Source: Sclerurus mexicanus
Taxonomy: Eukaryota > Chordata > Aves > Passeriformes > Furnariidae
NCBI GenBank assembly: GCA_013396755.1
Contig: VWZF01005810.1
Span: forward strand, 3,166,949 to 3,230,948
Direction: 5' to 3'
DNA length: 64,000 nt
In this document: positions 26,601-37,700 of the stretch, in pieces
How positions within the stretch are numbered: position 1 is the first letter of the stretch
Layout: every line of letters starts with the position of its first letter
Position numbers and translations under genes: made by a program
The notes under the pieces: model-generated
Seen by the model: the letters and a program-made list of their open reading frames with translations, nothing else
The model's database searches: none
What the model was told of the DNA's origin: nothing

Positions 26601-28900
26601 ATACCTGCTGTGTTCTCAGAAACAGAATGATGTCCATAGAAATCAGTTGCAAAAGAGTAAAAAAAACAAGCAAATTACTTTCATGTATCCTGTAGTCGTG
26701 GCCATCAGCTCATTTCAGCCCATGATAAAAGTCCCTTACAAACAAGGGATTCTATAGTTTCTGGGGGAAAATTGCTTCTTTCAAACTTGCACAGTATCAA
26801 TATAAATCAGAAGCTGCTAGTCTGGCAGGATGTAGTGGACAAAGAGGGCAGTTTGTACCTCCCTGGTTTGAAGCCTTTGCGGCAGAAGGTTACTCAGCTC
26901 TTTCTGAGAAGAGAAATACATAGCTAGAGGAGCTGACACTTGGACTGGAACACTGACAGACACAGATGGACAGGGTGAAAGCCATACACAGAGCAGCAGA
27001 GATTGGTATGAGTTGGGGGGAAAGTTGGAAGGAAGAGGGCTTGTACACATAGACAGGAAACTCTATATTCCAAACTGGAACAAACATCTGGTTTCAAGGA
27101 CAGGCAGCACATTAGTTTAGAGATCTACTCTCAATTTCTACTTCTGTTCAGCATCAACAACCAAGGGAATAACCCGGATGCCTTAATAAAGCAAATTCCC
27201 AAATGACAGCAGACACTATAACAGCTAGCTATGGACTGCCTTCTCTTCCCAGTGTAATCAGCAATTGCATAGGCACAGCTTTACAAATCCCAGGCCACCA
27301 GACAAACACCACTAGGCTGTGACAGAACACAGTGAAGTCAGAGTTAGTGTTAGCAGGACTTCTAAGCAAGCTTGTCAAGCAGAAAAGAATCTTTCTCTAA
27401 ATCTTGCATACACAAGACAATGGCTCTTCTGTGCGAACGCTAGAACCAGCGTCATGCCTGAATCAGGATCTTAACACTGGCACAGTTTTTTGGGTTAAAA
27501 ACCCCTTTATTAAAGTTAGTAAGTTTAAAGTCATGCACAGGACTAACAACAAAGCAACAGTTCTCAATTTAAACTAATGCAAGCTAATATAATATAGTCT
27601 AATCCACTCAAGGATAGACTGAAAATTGATGTTCTGAGATGCACAGACTACACTGCAAAGAAAACACTGTTGCTTAATTGCTGGTTCTCTCATCAACACA
27701 TAACTTTAGAGCTCTGAATCTCCATTTGTGATCTGCTGCCCACCAGCAACACAGAGAACTGTGGCAAATGGTTAAAACTGTATTGAAGTTCTACAGTGTT
27801 TCCAGTCAGGAGTCTGAGAGGTTAAAGTGCCAGAAAGCACACAGGAAATTCAAAGGGATGATGCTTTTTCCTAAAAAAAAAGATAAAAAATCAGGCCATA
27901 CACTGTTGTACATAATACATAAAGCTCAAAAGAGATTAAAGAGCAAATGGCAGTGCCTGCTTCAGGGACAAAATAGATAATTAAGAAATTAGGCGTGTTA
28001 GAAAATGTACATAGCATGAAGAATGTTACACATGCCTGCAGTAATTTGCCAGAAAGAACAGAGCACCATCTGAAAACATGGTTTAAGACAATATACAGCA
28101 CGCTAAAATACACACAGCATTTAGGAAGTCAGCTCCTTGTGTATGTCAGTGCAAGTCAGGCATCATGTAAGTATCAGAGAAGTCCTCCTCTAATTTAAAA
28201 GAAAACATTAACTTTTTTAATTACGTGACCATTCTAAACAGGCTCTGAAGTGCAAAAGCAATCACCAGCAGAATAAAATAGCCATTACATGCTTTTTAGT
28301 CACAGGATTTGTTACAATAATTCTTGACGCTCCCAAGCTCCCAGCAGTTTCATAACAAAGTAGTCACATCTGCAGTTTCACAGAAATTATCATCTCCGTG
28401 CCAATGTTTCATCTCACAAATGTTTGCAGGCTCTGATTTCCATATTTGGAAGAAGACTGAAACAAGACAACTACTTAAATTATTCCACCTCTCTGGCTTG
28501 CTATTGTCAGACTTAAGGAGGAAAGGCTTCGGTCAGTGTAATGGAATGGTGGCAGTGATCTCCACTGGCAAAGGAGGCTCTGCTTCTAAAGGAGCCAGCT
28601 ACAGCCAAGCCCCAGTCTGGTAATATACGCTGCAACTGATACTGAAAATGAGGGAACAGATGCTGTTGGAGTACCAAATGGAAGACATTATGTAAAAAGA
28701 AAAAAACCAAATCTAGCCATACTCAACCAGACAAGGTACAGGAATGAAGCAGGAAGCCTGTTCCGAGAAGTAAAAAGGACTCTGCAGAACCATCAGAGAA
28801 AATGTACTGCCTGATGAATAAAATGGATTCCTGTTGCCAAAATCTCTGGATGATGCTAGGAAAAAACCCATGTTAGGCATAATTTATTTACCTGTATTAT

Positions 28901-28957
28901 AAAAAAAAAAAAAAACCACGAAAACAAACAACACCTCCCCCCCAAAAAATCCAAACA
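28901..28957. repeat. Poly-A run followed by an A/C-rich tract
   Basis: Fifteen A are followed by CAAA-type units and a C run. Low complexity. No attached retroposed transcript or transposon body is recognised upstream on the plus strand. Confidence 0.7.
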
Positions 28958-30665
28958 GGCAAGTGTATTTCAGTGAACCAACAGCAAATTCAGAAGTCAT
29001 ATCACATATCCAAGGGAATGCTTCAAGTAACATCTCTGGTAAAACAAGTACTCTCTTAGGGAGACTGAATCAAGATGCCTGGCTTGCTTCAAAGTGTCCT
29101 GACCTAAACATTATGACCTAAATCATGCAAGAGTAGAGAAAAATGAAACCTCAAACTCATATGGATTCTTCCTACCTTTAGCAGGCCTGCAATGATCTGC
29201 CTTCCTTACTCTTTTATGGGAGTATACATGCCTATATTTCAAATAGCCCAAACTTTGGTCAAGCTCTAGACACTAGTACAAGCTGCAAAATTTTATTACT
29301 GACTGAGAAACCCATGGAATGCACCCAGGGAGATCCAGTGACCTGTCTTTTGAGTAGGTAGCTACTCAACAGAGAATTGTAAGAACAAGTCTCCAGAGTA
29401 GCTGTGTGGAAAATCTGCTGTTTGTTTTGTCCCCACAGCTGCATAGGGCAACTGGCAACTTACAGCCCATGGACTGCTTGTCACAACCCAATTTTCAGAG
29501 ACCAGCTGGGATCAGTGAATAGCTTCAATAGATTGTTCTCCTCCCTTGTACATCTCTCAACCAAAGAAGAAACTTCTCAAGCACTCTTCTATCCATCCCC
29601 TTAATGTTCACTGAACAACAAGCAAAGTAAAGCTGTGGTCCTGGCAAGCTGGTGGGTGGCAGGAATGGGGCTACAAAAGGCAATTGTTTGCTTAGCTTTT
29701 TTAAATCCCACCTTCCTAAAAGGATAAAAAGTTTGTTATACCACAGGGGAACCTTGCCCTCATCTCACATCTATAAAGCAGTCACCTCACTTAAAAAAAA
29801 GTCTACAATGCTGTTGGCTGCTAAAAGTCTCCTGCTATTGCAACAGCAGGGAGAAAAAGAAGGTAGCAATTGGAATGACCTGCTTTTACAGACTTCAAGT
29901 CATCTATTATGAAAATGGTTATTATTTATAGCAACTGAGAGGTACAATTCAGAACAAATACCCTCACTGTACAAAATTCTGAGCTTCTCCCCCCCCCCAA
30001 AGTTTCAGTTACTCAATTACATATGAAAAAGTCCTCTGTATCTTTACAAAATTCCAGCATTTGTATTTTCTAACAAACTCTATGATACCATTAGAGGATC
30101 ACATCACTAGTGTTACAAATGGAATATGGTCTCCCACTGAAGGGGAGTAGCAACTATCTAGGGATAAAGGGAAAAAGGAAATGTTTCAGGGTATAAACCA
30201 CAAGGATCATTATTTTCTGGAACGCGGAATCAGGGAAAAAATTAGATACAACCTCATTTTGAAAGTGAGGTATACATTGGTCCAAATGAATTCATCATCT
30301 AAATTCATCAAAGCCGCCCCTGCTAAGAGGTGAAATCAGAAGCGAATTAAGCTATGCATGAAACAGTAACGTAAGTAGTATGCTGCAGTTTCAATAAAGA
30401 AAAAAGGTACGCACAAATTTAATATTAGTAAATACAAACAGTCCTGTTCAGTCTTCAAGAATGTGAAAGTTTAGAATTTCTGCTTCTAAGAATGTCAGAA
30501 ACAACAGAGGTAGGTTATTTAAAAACAAACAAAAACCCAACAAAACAAAAATTAAGTAACTGAAGGTGAACAAAATATCCTAAATCATATCTCCTCAATA
30601 AAAAACATTCTTTTAGAAAAGATTTTCTATTTAAAGTTCAATCACAATTTTAGAATATATTTTAC

Positions 30666-30719
30666 CTCACAAGCCAGCACTGAATTTATTATGTCTCTCC
30701 TTTGCAATGACTTTATAGG
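30666..30719 (-). CDS. Weak candidate exon, minus strand (54 bp)
   Basis: On the minus strand a pyrimidine-rich stretch ends in CCCATCAG just before 30719, and a GTAAAA donor follows 30666. One frame is open for exactly 18 codons in phase 0 (PIKSLQRRDIINSVLACE); a second frame is open if GTGAGG, five bases earlier, is used as donor. The peptide looks protein-like, but 18 codons are often open by chance, and the phase does not join directly to the candidate exons at 32781 or 14397. Function unknown. Confidence 0.18.
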
Positions 30720-31241
30720 CTGATGGGGTCCCACAGAGCAAATAACGGAGAATTAGTTCAGAGCTTGACATAATAGTATACCTTATGTACTACAAAGTAA
30801 ATCTAAACTGTTTACTGATTTTTAACAAAATTTCTACAATTTTGAAGGGACAATTTCCTTCAAGAATCTTCATCGTTGCTTTGCATCACCAGTCCTCACC
30901 ATCCCCTGTCTGCTCCTCCTCTGCCATTTATTTAAAACAATTTTATACTTTACTGACTTAAGTTTATAAACTAGTGCTATTCTTTTACCAATTTTCAACA
31001 TCTGCTTCTTAATAGCACGTAATGTAAGTTAACTTTGCCTGTATTCCTTGCATTTGAATAAAGGTATATAAATCTTCAGACTCACAGAACTCACAGGATC
31101 TGGGGACACATTGATTTCTAGGTATAATTCTGATTTCAGTAAACATGCATTTCAAGAGGTAACAAATGTCTGTCATTTCTCTGCTGCAGTAGTAACACAT
31201 GATACACCATTACCTGAAGAAACAGCTTTAAATACAAAGTA

Positions 31242-31520
31242 TTCACAGAATAAGCTGAGCTGGAAGGGACCCACAAGGATCACGAAGTCCAGCTCTAAGC
31301 CCTGCACAGGACCATATCATCCAGATGCTCCTTGAGCTCTGTCAGGCTTGGTGCTGTGACCACTTCCCTGGGGAGCCTGTTCGAGTGCCCAGCCATCCTC
31401 TGGGCAAAGAATCTTTTTCTAATATCCAACCTAAATCTCCCCTGACATAACTTCAGGCCACTCCCTCGGATCCTGTCACTGGTCACTAGAGAGAAGAGAT
31501 TAGTGTCTATTCTTCTAAAT
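31242..31520 (-). mobile_element. CR1 LINE fragment, 3' end, minus strand
   Basis: The plus strand opens at about 31242 with TTCACAGAATAAGCTGAGCTGGAAGGGACCC-type sequence, the reverse complement of the avian CR1 3' terminus. Read on the minus strand, 31486-31295 encodes the C-terminal part of the CR1 ORF2 protein, with recognisable stretches FRLDIRKRFFAQ and NRLPREVVTAPSL, followed by the short 3' UTR. The element is strongly 5'-truncated, which is typical for this family. The frame is still mostly open, so it is moderately diverged. The inner boundary near 31520 is approximate. Confidence 0.9.
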
Positions 31521-32780
31521 AGAAAGTCTTCTGTTCACTACACACATACAGAACAAAGAAAGGAGTGGATATATAAGAGGATATTTAACCTTAAATTCTC
31601 ATATTTGGTTCATAGATGAAAAAGTGAATCTTTGTCAAAGCACATGTACTTTGAAGATCTTTGGGCTCTCGTTACACCTCTCCTTGCATTGTTATTTGGC
31701 TCCTTTTGTTGTTTTATTCTCCTTTAAGTTTAGACTTGATTTCACCAACTCCCGCAATAGTAATTTCAATCTAAGAATCTGTCTACACAGGGTTACCTAC
31801 AGAACAGCCATTCTGTCTATTTAGGCATATACATTTCCATTTCACAGCCTGTTTTGGTAAGAGGCATGCATGTATGAAAATAAGCTTGGTACACTAATGG
31901 AAGCAAATTTCCATATGTAAATTAGCCCTCCATTTCCAAGTGAAATAAATCTATCTCCTTCATCTCTCAGGGTATCATAGGAATCAAAGCCAGCACTTGA
32001 TAATGGCCTACTTAACAGAAACATACTTTGCAAGATTCTTTCTGCATTTATTGTTTCTTACAAGAAATGTGTAATGAAGATGAAAGGAAATGGGAGACAG
32101 AGATAAGGTTTGTCCAGTTTTTGAAAGGGAAAAATCTAAGTCCACTGGGTTTGTCCACTGAAATATCCACTGATTTCCACACCCGCCCCCCAGGAGCAGT
32201 GGTTGATGACTTATCTGCCAAAATAGTGTTGGTTTTGTATCTAACATTGGCGTTACAATTGTGCAGTGCATTTCAAGGCATCATATGAAGTGTTAGTGTC
32301 CAAGACTCCTAACTTTTAACCGGTTCCCTATTCACAGGGCCCTATACTGCAAAAGGCCTCAGTGAAAAACATATTTTTGCAAGGGGGTGAAAATCATTCA
32401 TATGAGACATTTTGCATATTTCATTACCTTAAGGACTTCATGACCTTTGTCAACTGCAGGTTTCACACAGCCTTCTGAAAATGAACTAATATCTTTGGAA
32501 CACACAGCTTTGAAACAGAGACTCCTTTGGCACCAGCAGTTTCAGTTATGCTGTAAAGCTTACACCATCCATTTCCTTGATTTACTAGCAAGTCTAGAAA
32601 CAAAGTTATTCAGAACTGATGGGTGAAAATCTCCAGTTAAAATTATAATACCATAAAATTATCTCAGGTACAAATAAAATTACTTCCCCTAATGTAGAGG
32701 GATTCAATTTACACTCACTTATAGAGAAACACTAATATGAGTATGGAGCAACTGGGCTAACTGAACACAAACAAACTTAC
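31521..32780. other. Non-coding stretch, nothing recognised
   Basis: About 1.3 kb of AT-rich sequence between the CR1 fragment and the candidate exon at 32781. Overlapping open frames of about 87 codons occur on both strands around 32008-32288, which marks at least one as chance; neither has supporting splice sites. Confidence 0.5.
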
Positions 32781-32859
32781 CTACAGAGGTCTTGAAAGCA
32801 GTCTCTAGCCCACTGTTAATTTTCTTCAAAGCAATAACTTCTTGTAAAGTCAAGGACAT
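32781..32859 (-). CDS. Candidate initiator exon segment, minus strand (79 bp coding)
   Basis: A consensus GTAAGT donor (CTGTAG before it) follows 32781 on the minus strand. An ATG at 32859-32857 opens a frame of 26 codons plus one base up to the donor (begins MSLTLQEVIALKKINSGLE). The codon directly before the ATG is TAG, so translation in this frame could only start here. The peptide has helix-like spacing of hydrophobic and charged residues. The upstream acceptor is weak (the AG abutting the ATG lacks a good pyrimidine tract), so the true 5' edge of the exon may lie further upstream. The outgoing phase does not fit the 14397 exon directly. No family is recognised; it could be an alternative first coding exon or a chance frame. 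Confidence 0.3.
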
Positions 32860-35800
32860 CTAGTCCTCTTTAAAACTTAACATTTCAGACTAGATTATGG
32901 TGCCATCTTATTCTGTCAATATCTGCCAGGAACTCTGGAGCTCTATCCTCCATCAGCTTCTTTAAGAAACATTCTTATCTTGCACAAAACTGCTGTCTTC
33001 AGAGTCCTAAGTGCTCATCAGCACTTTCAACGAAACATGATCTGGTAGAACAATTCTAGTGCTGTATTAATTACAACATTTGAATGATTTTTTAAAAGCA
33101 GTGTAATTAAGACTAGCTGTGTCATAGCTTATGCAGGTTGATGAAGCAGTGTATGCACACAGATATCAGTTTGGATAGTGACATGGTAGCTGTGGGTGTG
33201 ACAGTGGGCCTAACTAGCAAGGAGCAGGCACTGCACACTGCAGGGATTAGGAGCTTCTCACTGAAGCTTCACAATCTGTCTGAAACTATAGCCCATTCAG
33301 AGGGACCAAGTTTGCACACACAGGAATATGAAGACAGGTAACATACTAAAAAAAATGCATGCACACAAAAGATATTACATGCAGTTTTCACTCATTCTAG
33401 CACTCACTGATATTTGAACCCAGTCTCATATTCTTTTCTAAAAGGTGGCCTAAATAGCTTTATTATATACTGCAGTGATTGACAAGGCTAGTCTGAAGGT
33501 GTTTATCTGATGATAGATAAGGGAGGTCACAATCTCTCTAACTTAATTGAGTTGTGTATACCTGAAAGGTGAGTTTGTGTCAAACACAAGAGTTCCTGTT
33601 AGCACATGCAGTTGTGTCCACGGGTCAGAATAGCTATAAAAATACAGAAGGTTGCGGTATCTAGCTGTTATACCCATAAACACTGTAGTGAAACACAGAA
33701 TGAAACTAGTTATGATACTGAATCACAAAGAAAACAAGAAACAAATTTTTTATGCTAGAGGTCCATCTCTTAAAAATACTAAATATTTTGGGCAGCTACA
33801 CATGACCTTAAACCAGGGTCTGTTACTTCTATTACAGCCATCTCTTAGAGCAGCAAATAGGGATTTGAGGCCCACTGAAACAAGTTAGGAAAGGCTACTC
33901 TTGCTCCAAACAGGTTAAGGGAAAGGTTACATGCATCAGATCACTAAATAAGGAAGGGCTAAAAGGAAAAAAGACACAAACCAATAACAAAACATTTACT
34001 GTCATTCTGTATGGTCACAAATAAGGACTCTCACAACACAGCAGCTCGAATCTGAATTCTAACATACATATTATTACTATACTAGTTCTTTAAATTGTTG
34101 CTCAAAATCACAGAACAAGTCAGTTCTACAGGATTAAAGGAGGAGTCTGAAAAGAGCATGAGTTCCATTGTAAAATAAAAAATCCTATCACCTTCCAGAG
34201 ATATTAAAAACCATTCCCTTTCTTGAATATCATGGCTCACTCGCTATGTGGTCACACACATATATTTAACACACGCATACTCTCCATCTCTTCTGGCCTT
34301 ATTCTGCTAAAGATGCTGTAGTACAAATCAGCCCTTCAGTTCCTAAATTTCACTTACACTTTTTGTTTGCAAGAAGTCTCAAATATTCTCTGAAGCAGAA
34401 ACACTTTATCTCTGAAAACTAAACATAAACTCTTTAAGCATCAGTTTAAACCAAGAATCCATTCCCTATTGTAAGCTGAATCTTGGGTCACACCAGTCAC
34501 ATTTTGCTGTGGCCTACACAGGATAAGAAGCAAACTGAAAAAGAACTGTGAAACAGTGAGAGCAAAATTCTCCATCATTTTAGTGAAGCTGGGATTCTGT
34601 CATGCACTTTTAAAAAGCTACTAGTCTGAAAGGCTATTCTACAAAAGCCTACAGGACTTCAATCTGCTGCCTCTTTTCCCTTTTGACTCATCATTCCACA
34701 GCACAGAGTGATCTGGTTAGCAAGCAACCAAATCTAGCAAAACTCCCTGACTTTTGGCAAGGGTTGGTTTGTGGACAATTGCAAGGTAAATCCAAGCAAA
34801 TGGAATTCTTCAACGCAGTTTGTTAAGCAAATTTACCCATTTTATTCTTGAAACAGAAATTTCTTAATTATACATTAGCTTCACTTCCTTCATTGAACAA
34901 ACTTAACTTCCCTATCTCATCTCTTCCATTGACAAGCCCAAAACAGAGCTACGTGTTTGACTGTTTTAGAAGCAGAAAGTCAGAACAGAGGGGTTTTTTG
35001 ATGCTGTGCTGCAAATCAGTGTAATTGCTACTGCTGCAGCAACATCTGCCTTTCCAGATACTGAGAAAGCAGATACTGGAAAGCATCCTACTATGCAATG
35101 GAATTTTGAGATCCAGAAAACAAAATAAATGCTTGTAAAAACTTTTCTCATCTTTTCCCAATCCTACACTTTTTCTTTTTTTTAACATAAACTGCATAAC
35201 AGAAAACAGCTCTTCCATTTCAAACCAGTTTAGGTACTTAAAAGCTGTATGTGCCTATTTGCTTTTGTGCTTTGTACTTTATCAATATTAATACCAAAAG
35301 ATGCATGCTATAATTGATCAAATTAGCATTCTTTTTGTGTATTCTGCCATTTATCACACTAAATTGCTACTAAATTGATGGTCTTGCTATTCAAAGGCTC
35401 TTGTTCTAGTTTTACATGCATGACATCCAGTTGGCAACTCTTTCTGCAGTGGAGCGACAAACATTTTAAAGCTTACCTCTTAAACTATAGTGCTAAATAA
35501 GAAATAAAAAACTCCTACAAAGCAACAACAAAATACTACAAAGAGTAATGCCTATTCAATTATAGCAAAATGAATAAAACAGGTGAATGTGATGTGCTTA
35601 CCCTTCTGCAGGTACCTATTGAAAATGTTTGGACTCATTATATGCAAATGTAAAGTAAGAGTTTTAGCGTCCATTTTATCCACATTCAAGCCAACAGGCT
35701 AAATTTTCTCTCTCAATGGACATATATTGAGCCCCTGAACAATCCCTGGCTTTAGTCATACAACCCTAATTAAAATATATCAATGAAAACATTGGCAAAA

Positions 35801-36509
35801 ATCACTACATTCTGCTACTCCAAAGAAACAAACTGGAAGTGTAGGGCAAACAGTCAGAAAATTTGTTTCAGATATTCTACATAGTAAAACTCACCACTCT
35901 GTCATGTACCACACAACTTCTGATGAAATCAGTGTGAACTCTGGGTCTGTCCAAGACTTGAACTTGATCCGTTAACTGCATAATCTATACAACAAAGAAT
36001 TTATCATCTCAAACTGACTAATATTGTGAGCAAACAAAAAAAAAAATTGCATCCTCAGTATATACAACACTTACGAAATAAAAAAAAAGAGGAAATGTGA
36101 TGCAGCCACATTTCTTCTGAATCCGTAATTGCTCTAACAGGAGCACATAATCTGATCACCAGCTGTAAATCTTTGCCAATCAGGTGGCACACAGCTGAGC
36201 TGGATCCGAACCTTGGCAACTTTGTAAATAACGCTGCAATACAAGGGCTTAACCTCCTAAATGTTATTTTTCTTTTCTAACATAATATAACAATCACAGT
36301 CTCACCAAAACGTAATTGCATAGCAAGATAACCATATGTAAAGTTTGAGGAAAAAAAATCGTCTTAATTGCAAATAAGCTCACAGGGCACATGTGAATTA
36401 TCTTCTCTTTCACCTACAACTCCACCAAAATGCAGTTGCACATAAGTCTCCAGCTTCCCAGCAGTTTATTACCCACAACAGCAACTATCCTGCTCTCAGC
36501 ACTGCCATC
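32860..36509. other. Non-coding AT-rich flank of the CpG island
   Basis: No gene or large repeat is recognised. Several good minus-strand donors (for example near 35475 and 35600) lack a convincing exon upstream of them. A CCAAT pentamer occurs at 36176-36180 near the island edge. If the minus-strand gene starts in the island, this is its 5' UTR or first intron. Confidence 0.45.
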
Positions 36510-37700
36510 TAGTAGAAAGTGGCGGCGTACCACGGACTGCCTGGAACATCAGCTCCCAGACAGCAGTGTTCCCGGAAAGCATTGCAAAGCTGTTGCTGCT
36601 GCTAAAATTCTAACTGCAGCCGGCAGTAACTACCGCCTGTGCCGCCAGGACAGCAGCCTCCCCAAATCTGCCACCCCTTCCCAAGCGAGACCCGCTAAGC
36701 GCATACACCAGCGCCTGCTCCGCGTATCTCGGCGTTCTCTGGCGGGGGAAAGCGGAGAGAATCCCCATCGCTCTGCACGCCGCCCGGGGCCCTGCGCCCG
36801 GCGGCCCGGGGGGAGCGGAGNNNNNNNNNNNNNNNNNNNNNNNNNNNNNNNNNNNNNNNNNNNNNNNNNNNNNNNNNNNNNNNNNNNNNNNNNNNNNNNN
36901 NNNNNNNNNNNNNNNNNNNNNNNNNNNNNNNNNNNNNNNNNNNNNNNNNNNNNNNNNNNNNNNNNNNNNNNNNNNNNNNNNNNNNNNNNNNNNNNNNNNN
37001 NNNNNNNNNNNNNNNNNNNNNNNNNNNNNNNNNNNNNNNNNNNNNNNNNNNNNNNNNNNNNNNNNNNNNNCCCCGCGCCGCCCCCCGCGGGGGGTGAGGG
37101 GCCGCCCCCCCTCAGTGCCGGGGGCAGTGACCCCTCAGCCCGGCACCCTCGCCAGACAGGGCGGCTGCCGCCCCCCGCCCCGTCGCCGCCGAGTGCGTAT
37201 GTGTAGAGGGGGGAGGACAGGTGACAAGTGGCAGGAAAGAGCCTCTTCCCCCACGCGGCGGGGAGCTCTGCGGTGCAAAGCCGCTCCCGCCTTTCCCCCC
37301 GCCACCCCGTCTCTGCAGATGCCCCCGGGAAGGGCTGCGAGGCTGGCAGCGACAACAGCCGCCCCCCTCCCCCGGGAAAGCTGTTCTCCCTCCTTCTCCC
37401 TCGCTCGCCTCCTTTTCAGCTCGGCCACTTGACTGACAGGGAGCCTTCCAGCGGCCGCCCACGCGCGCTCCCGTTTCCCCTCAGTCGGAGAGGGAGATGG
37501 CGAAGGAGAAAGCATGAATGAAAGAGGCAGGCAGCGAGCGGGAACAGCCGGCGCGGCCCCCGGGAGGGCTGGAGGCGCTGTGGCAGCGGTGCCCCAGGGG
37601 CGGGTGGGCTGGCGGGCAGTGATGGGGAGCCCCCGGCCCTGCTGCTCTTCTTGAGTGGGGGGTGCCGGCGGCCGCAGGCTGCGAGCGGCCCTCCCAGCAT
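36510..37700. promoter_or_regulatory. CpG island, probable divergent promoter region
   Basis: Base composition switches abruptly from AT-rich to very GC-rich with dense CpG. Visible elements include GC boxes (GGGGCGGG at 37597-37604, CCCCGCCCC at 37173-37181) and two GCGGCCGC octamers (37451-37458 and 37668-37675). There is no TATA box in a convincing place, as usual for island promoters. Weak donors such as CAGAAG/GTGAAT at 37767 could end a plus-strand first exon. The flanking strand composition suggests transcription away from the island in both directions. Frames read through the N run on either strand are artefacts. The first exons and TSSs cannot be placed, partly because the core is missing. 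Confidence 0.8.
36821..37070. other. Assembly gap of 250 N
   Basis: The run of N is exactly 250 long and lies in the most GC-rich part of the island; the flanks end in G runs (left) and C/G runs (right). A gap in such sequence is typical of sequencing dropout; the real missing length may differ. Any first exon or start codon located here is invisible. Confidence 0.99.

Larger units (their letters stand above)
14508..31241. other. Non-coding AT-rich stretch, no supported gene or large repeat
   Basis: About 17 kb dominated by AT-rich unique sequence, with poly-A tracts at 23595-23609 and 28901-28957 and the palindrome at 16849. Open frames of 90-130 codons here (for example plus 24199-24588, minus 20350-20718 and plus 16036-16368) resemble no known protein to me. 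Minus-strand segments 21047-21070 (24 bp) and 30666-30719 (54 bp) have good splice signals and are listed where relevant. It is most consistent with intron. Confidence 0.5.

Noticed and set aside
36430..37355. Long open frames on both strands through the CpG island (258 and 241 codons)
   Set aside because: They read through 250 N, so continuity is artificial; high GC content also lowers stop frequency.
37094..37521. Several overlapping frames of 70-126 codons in the GC-rich island
   Set aside because: Many frames overlap on both strands, which is expected from stop-poor GC-rich sequence. Compositions are dominated by P, R, A and G with no motif.
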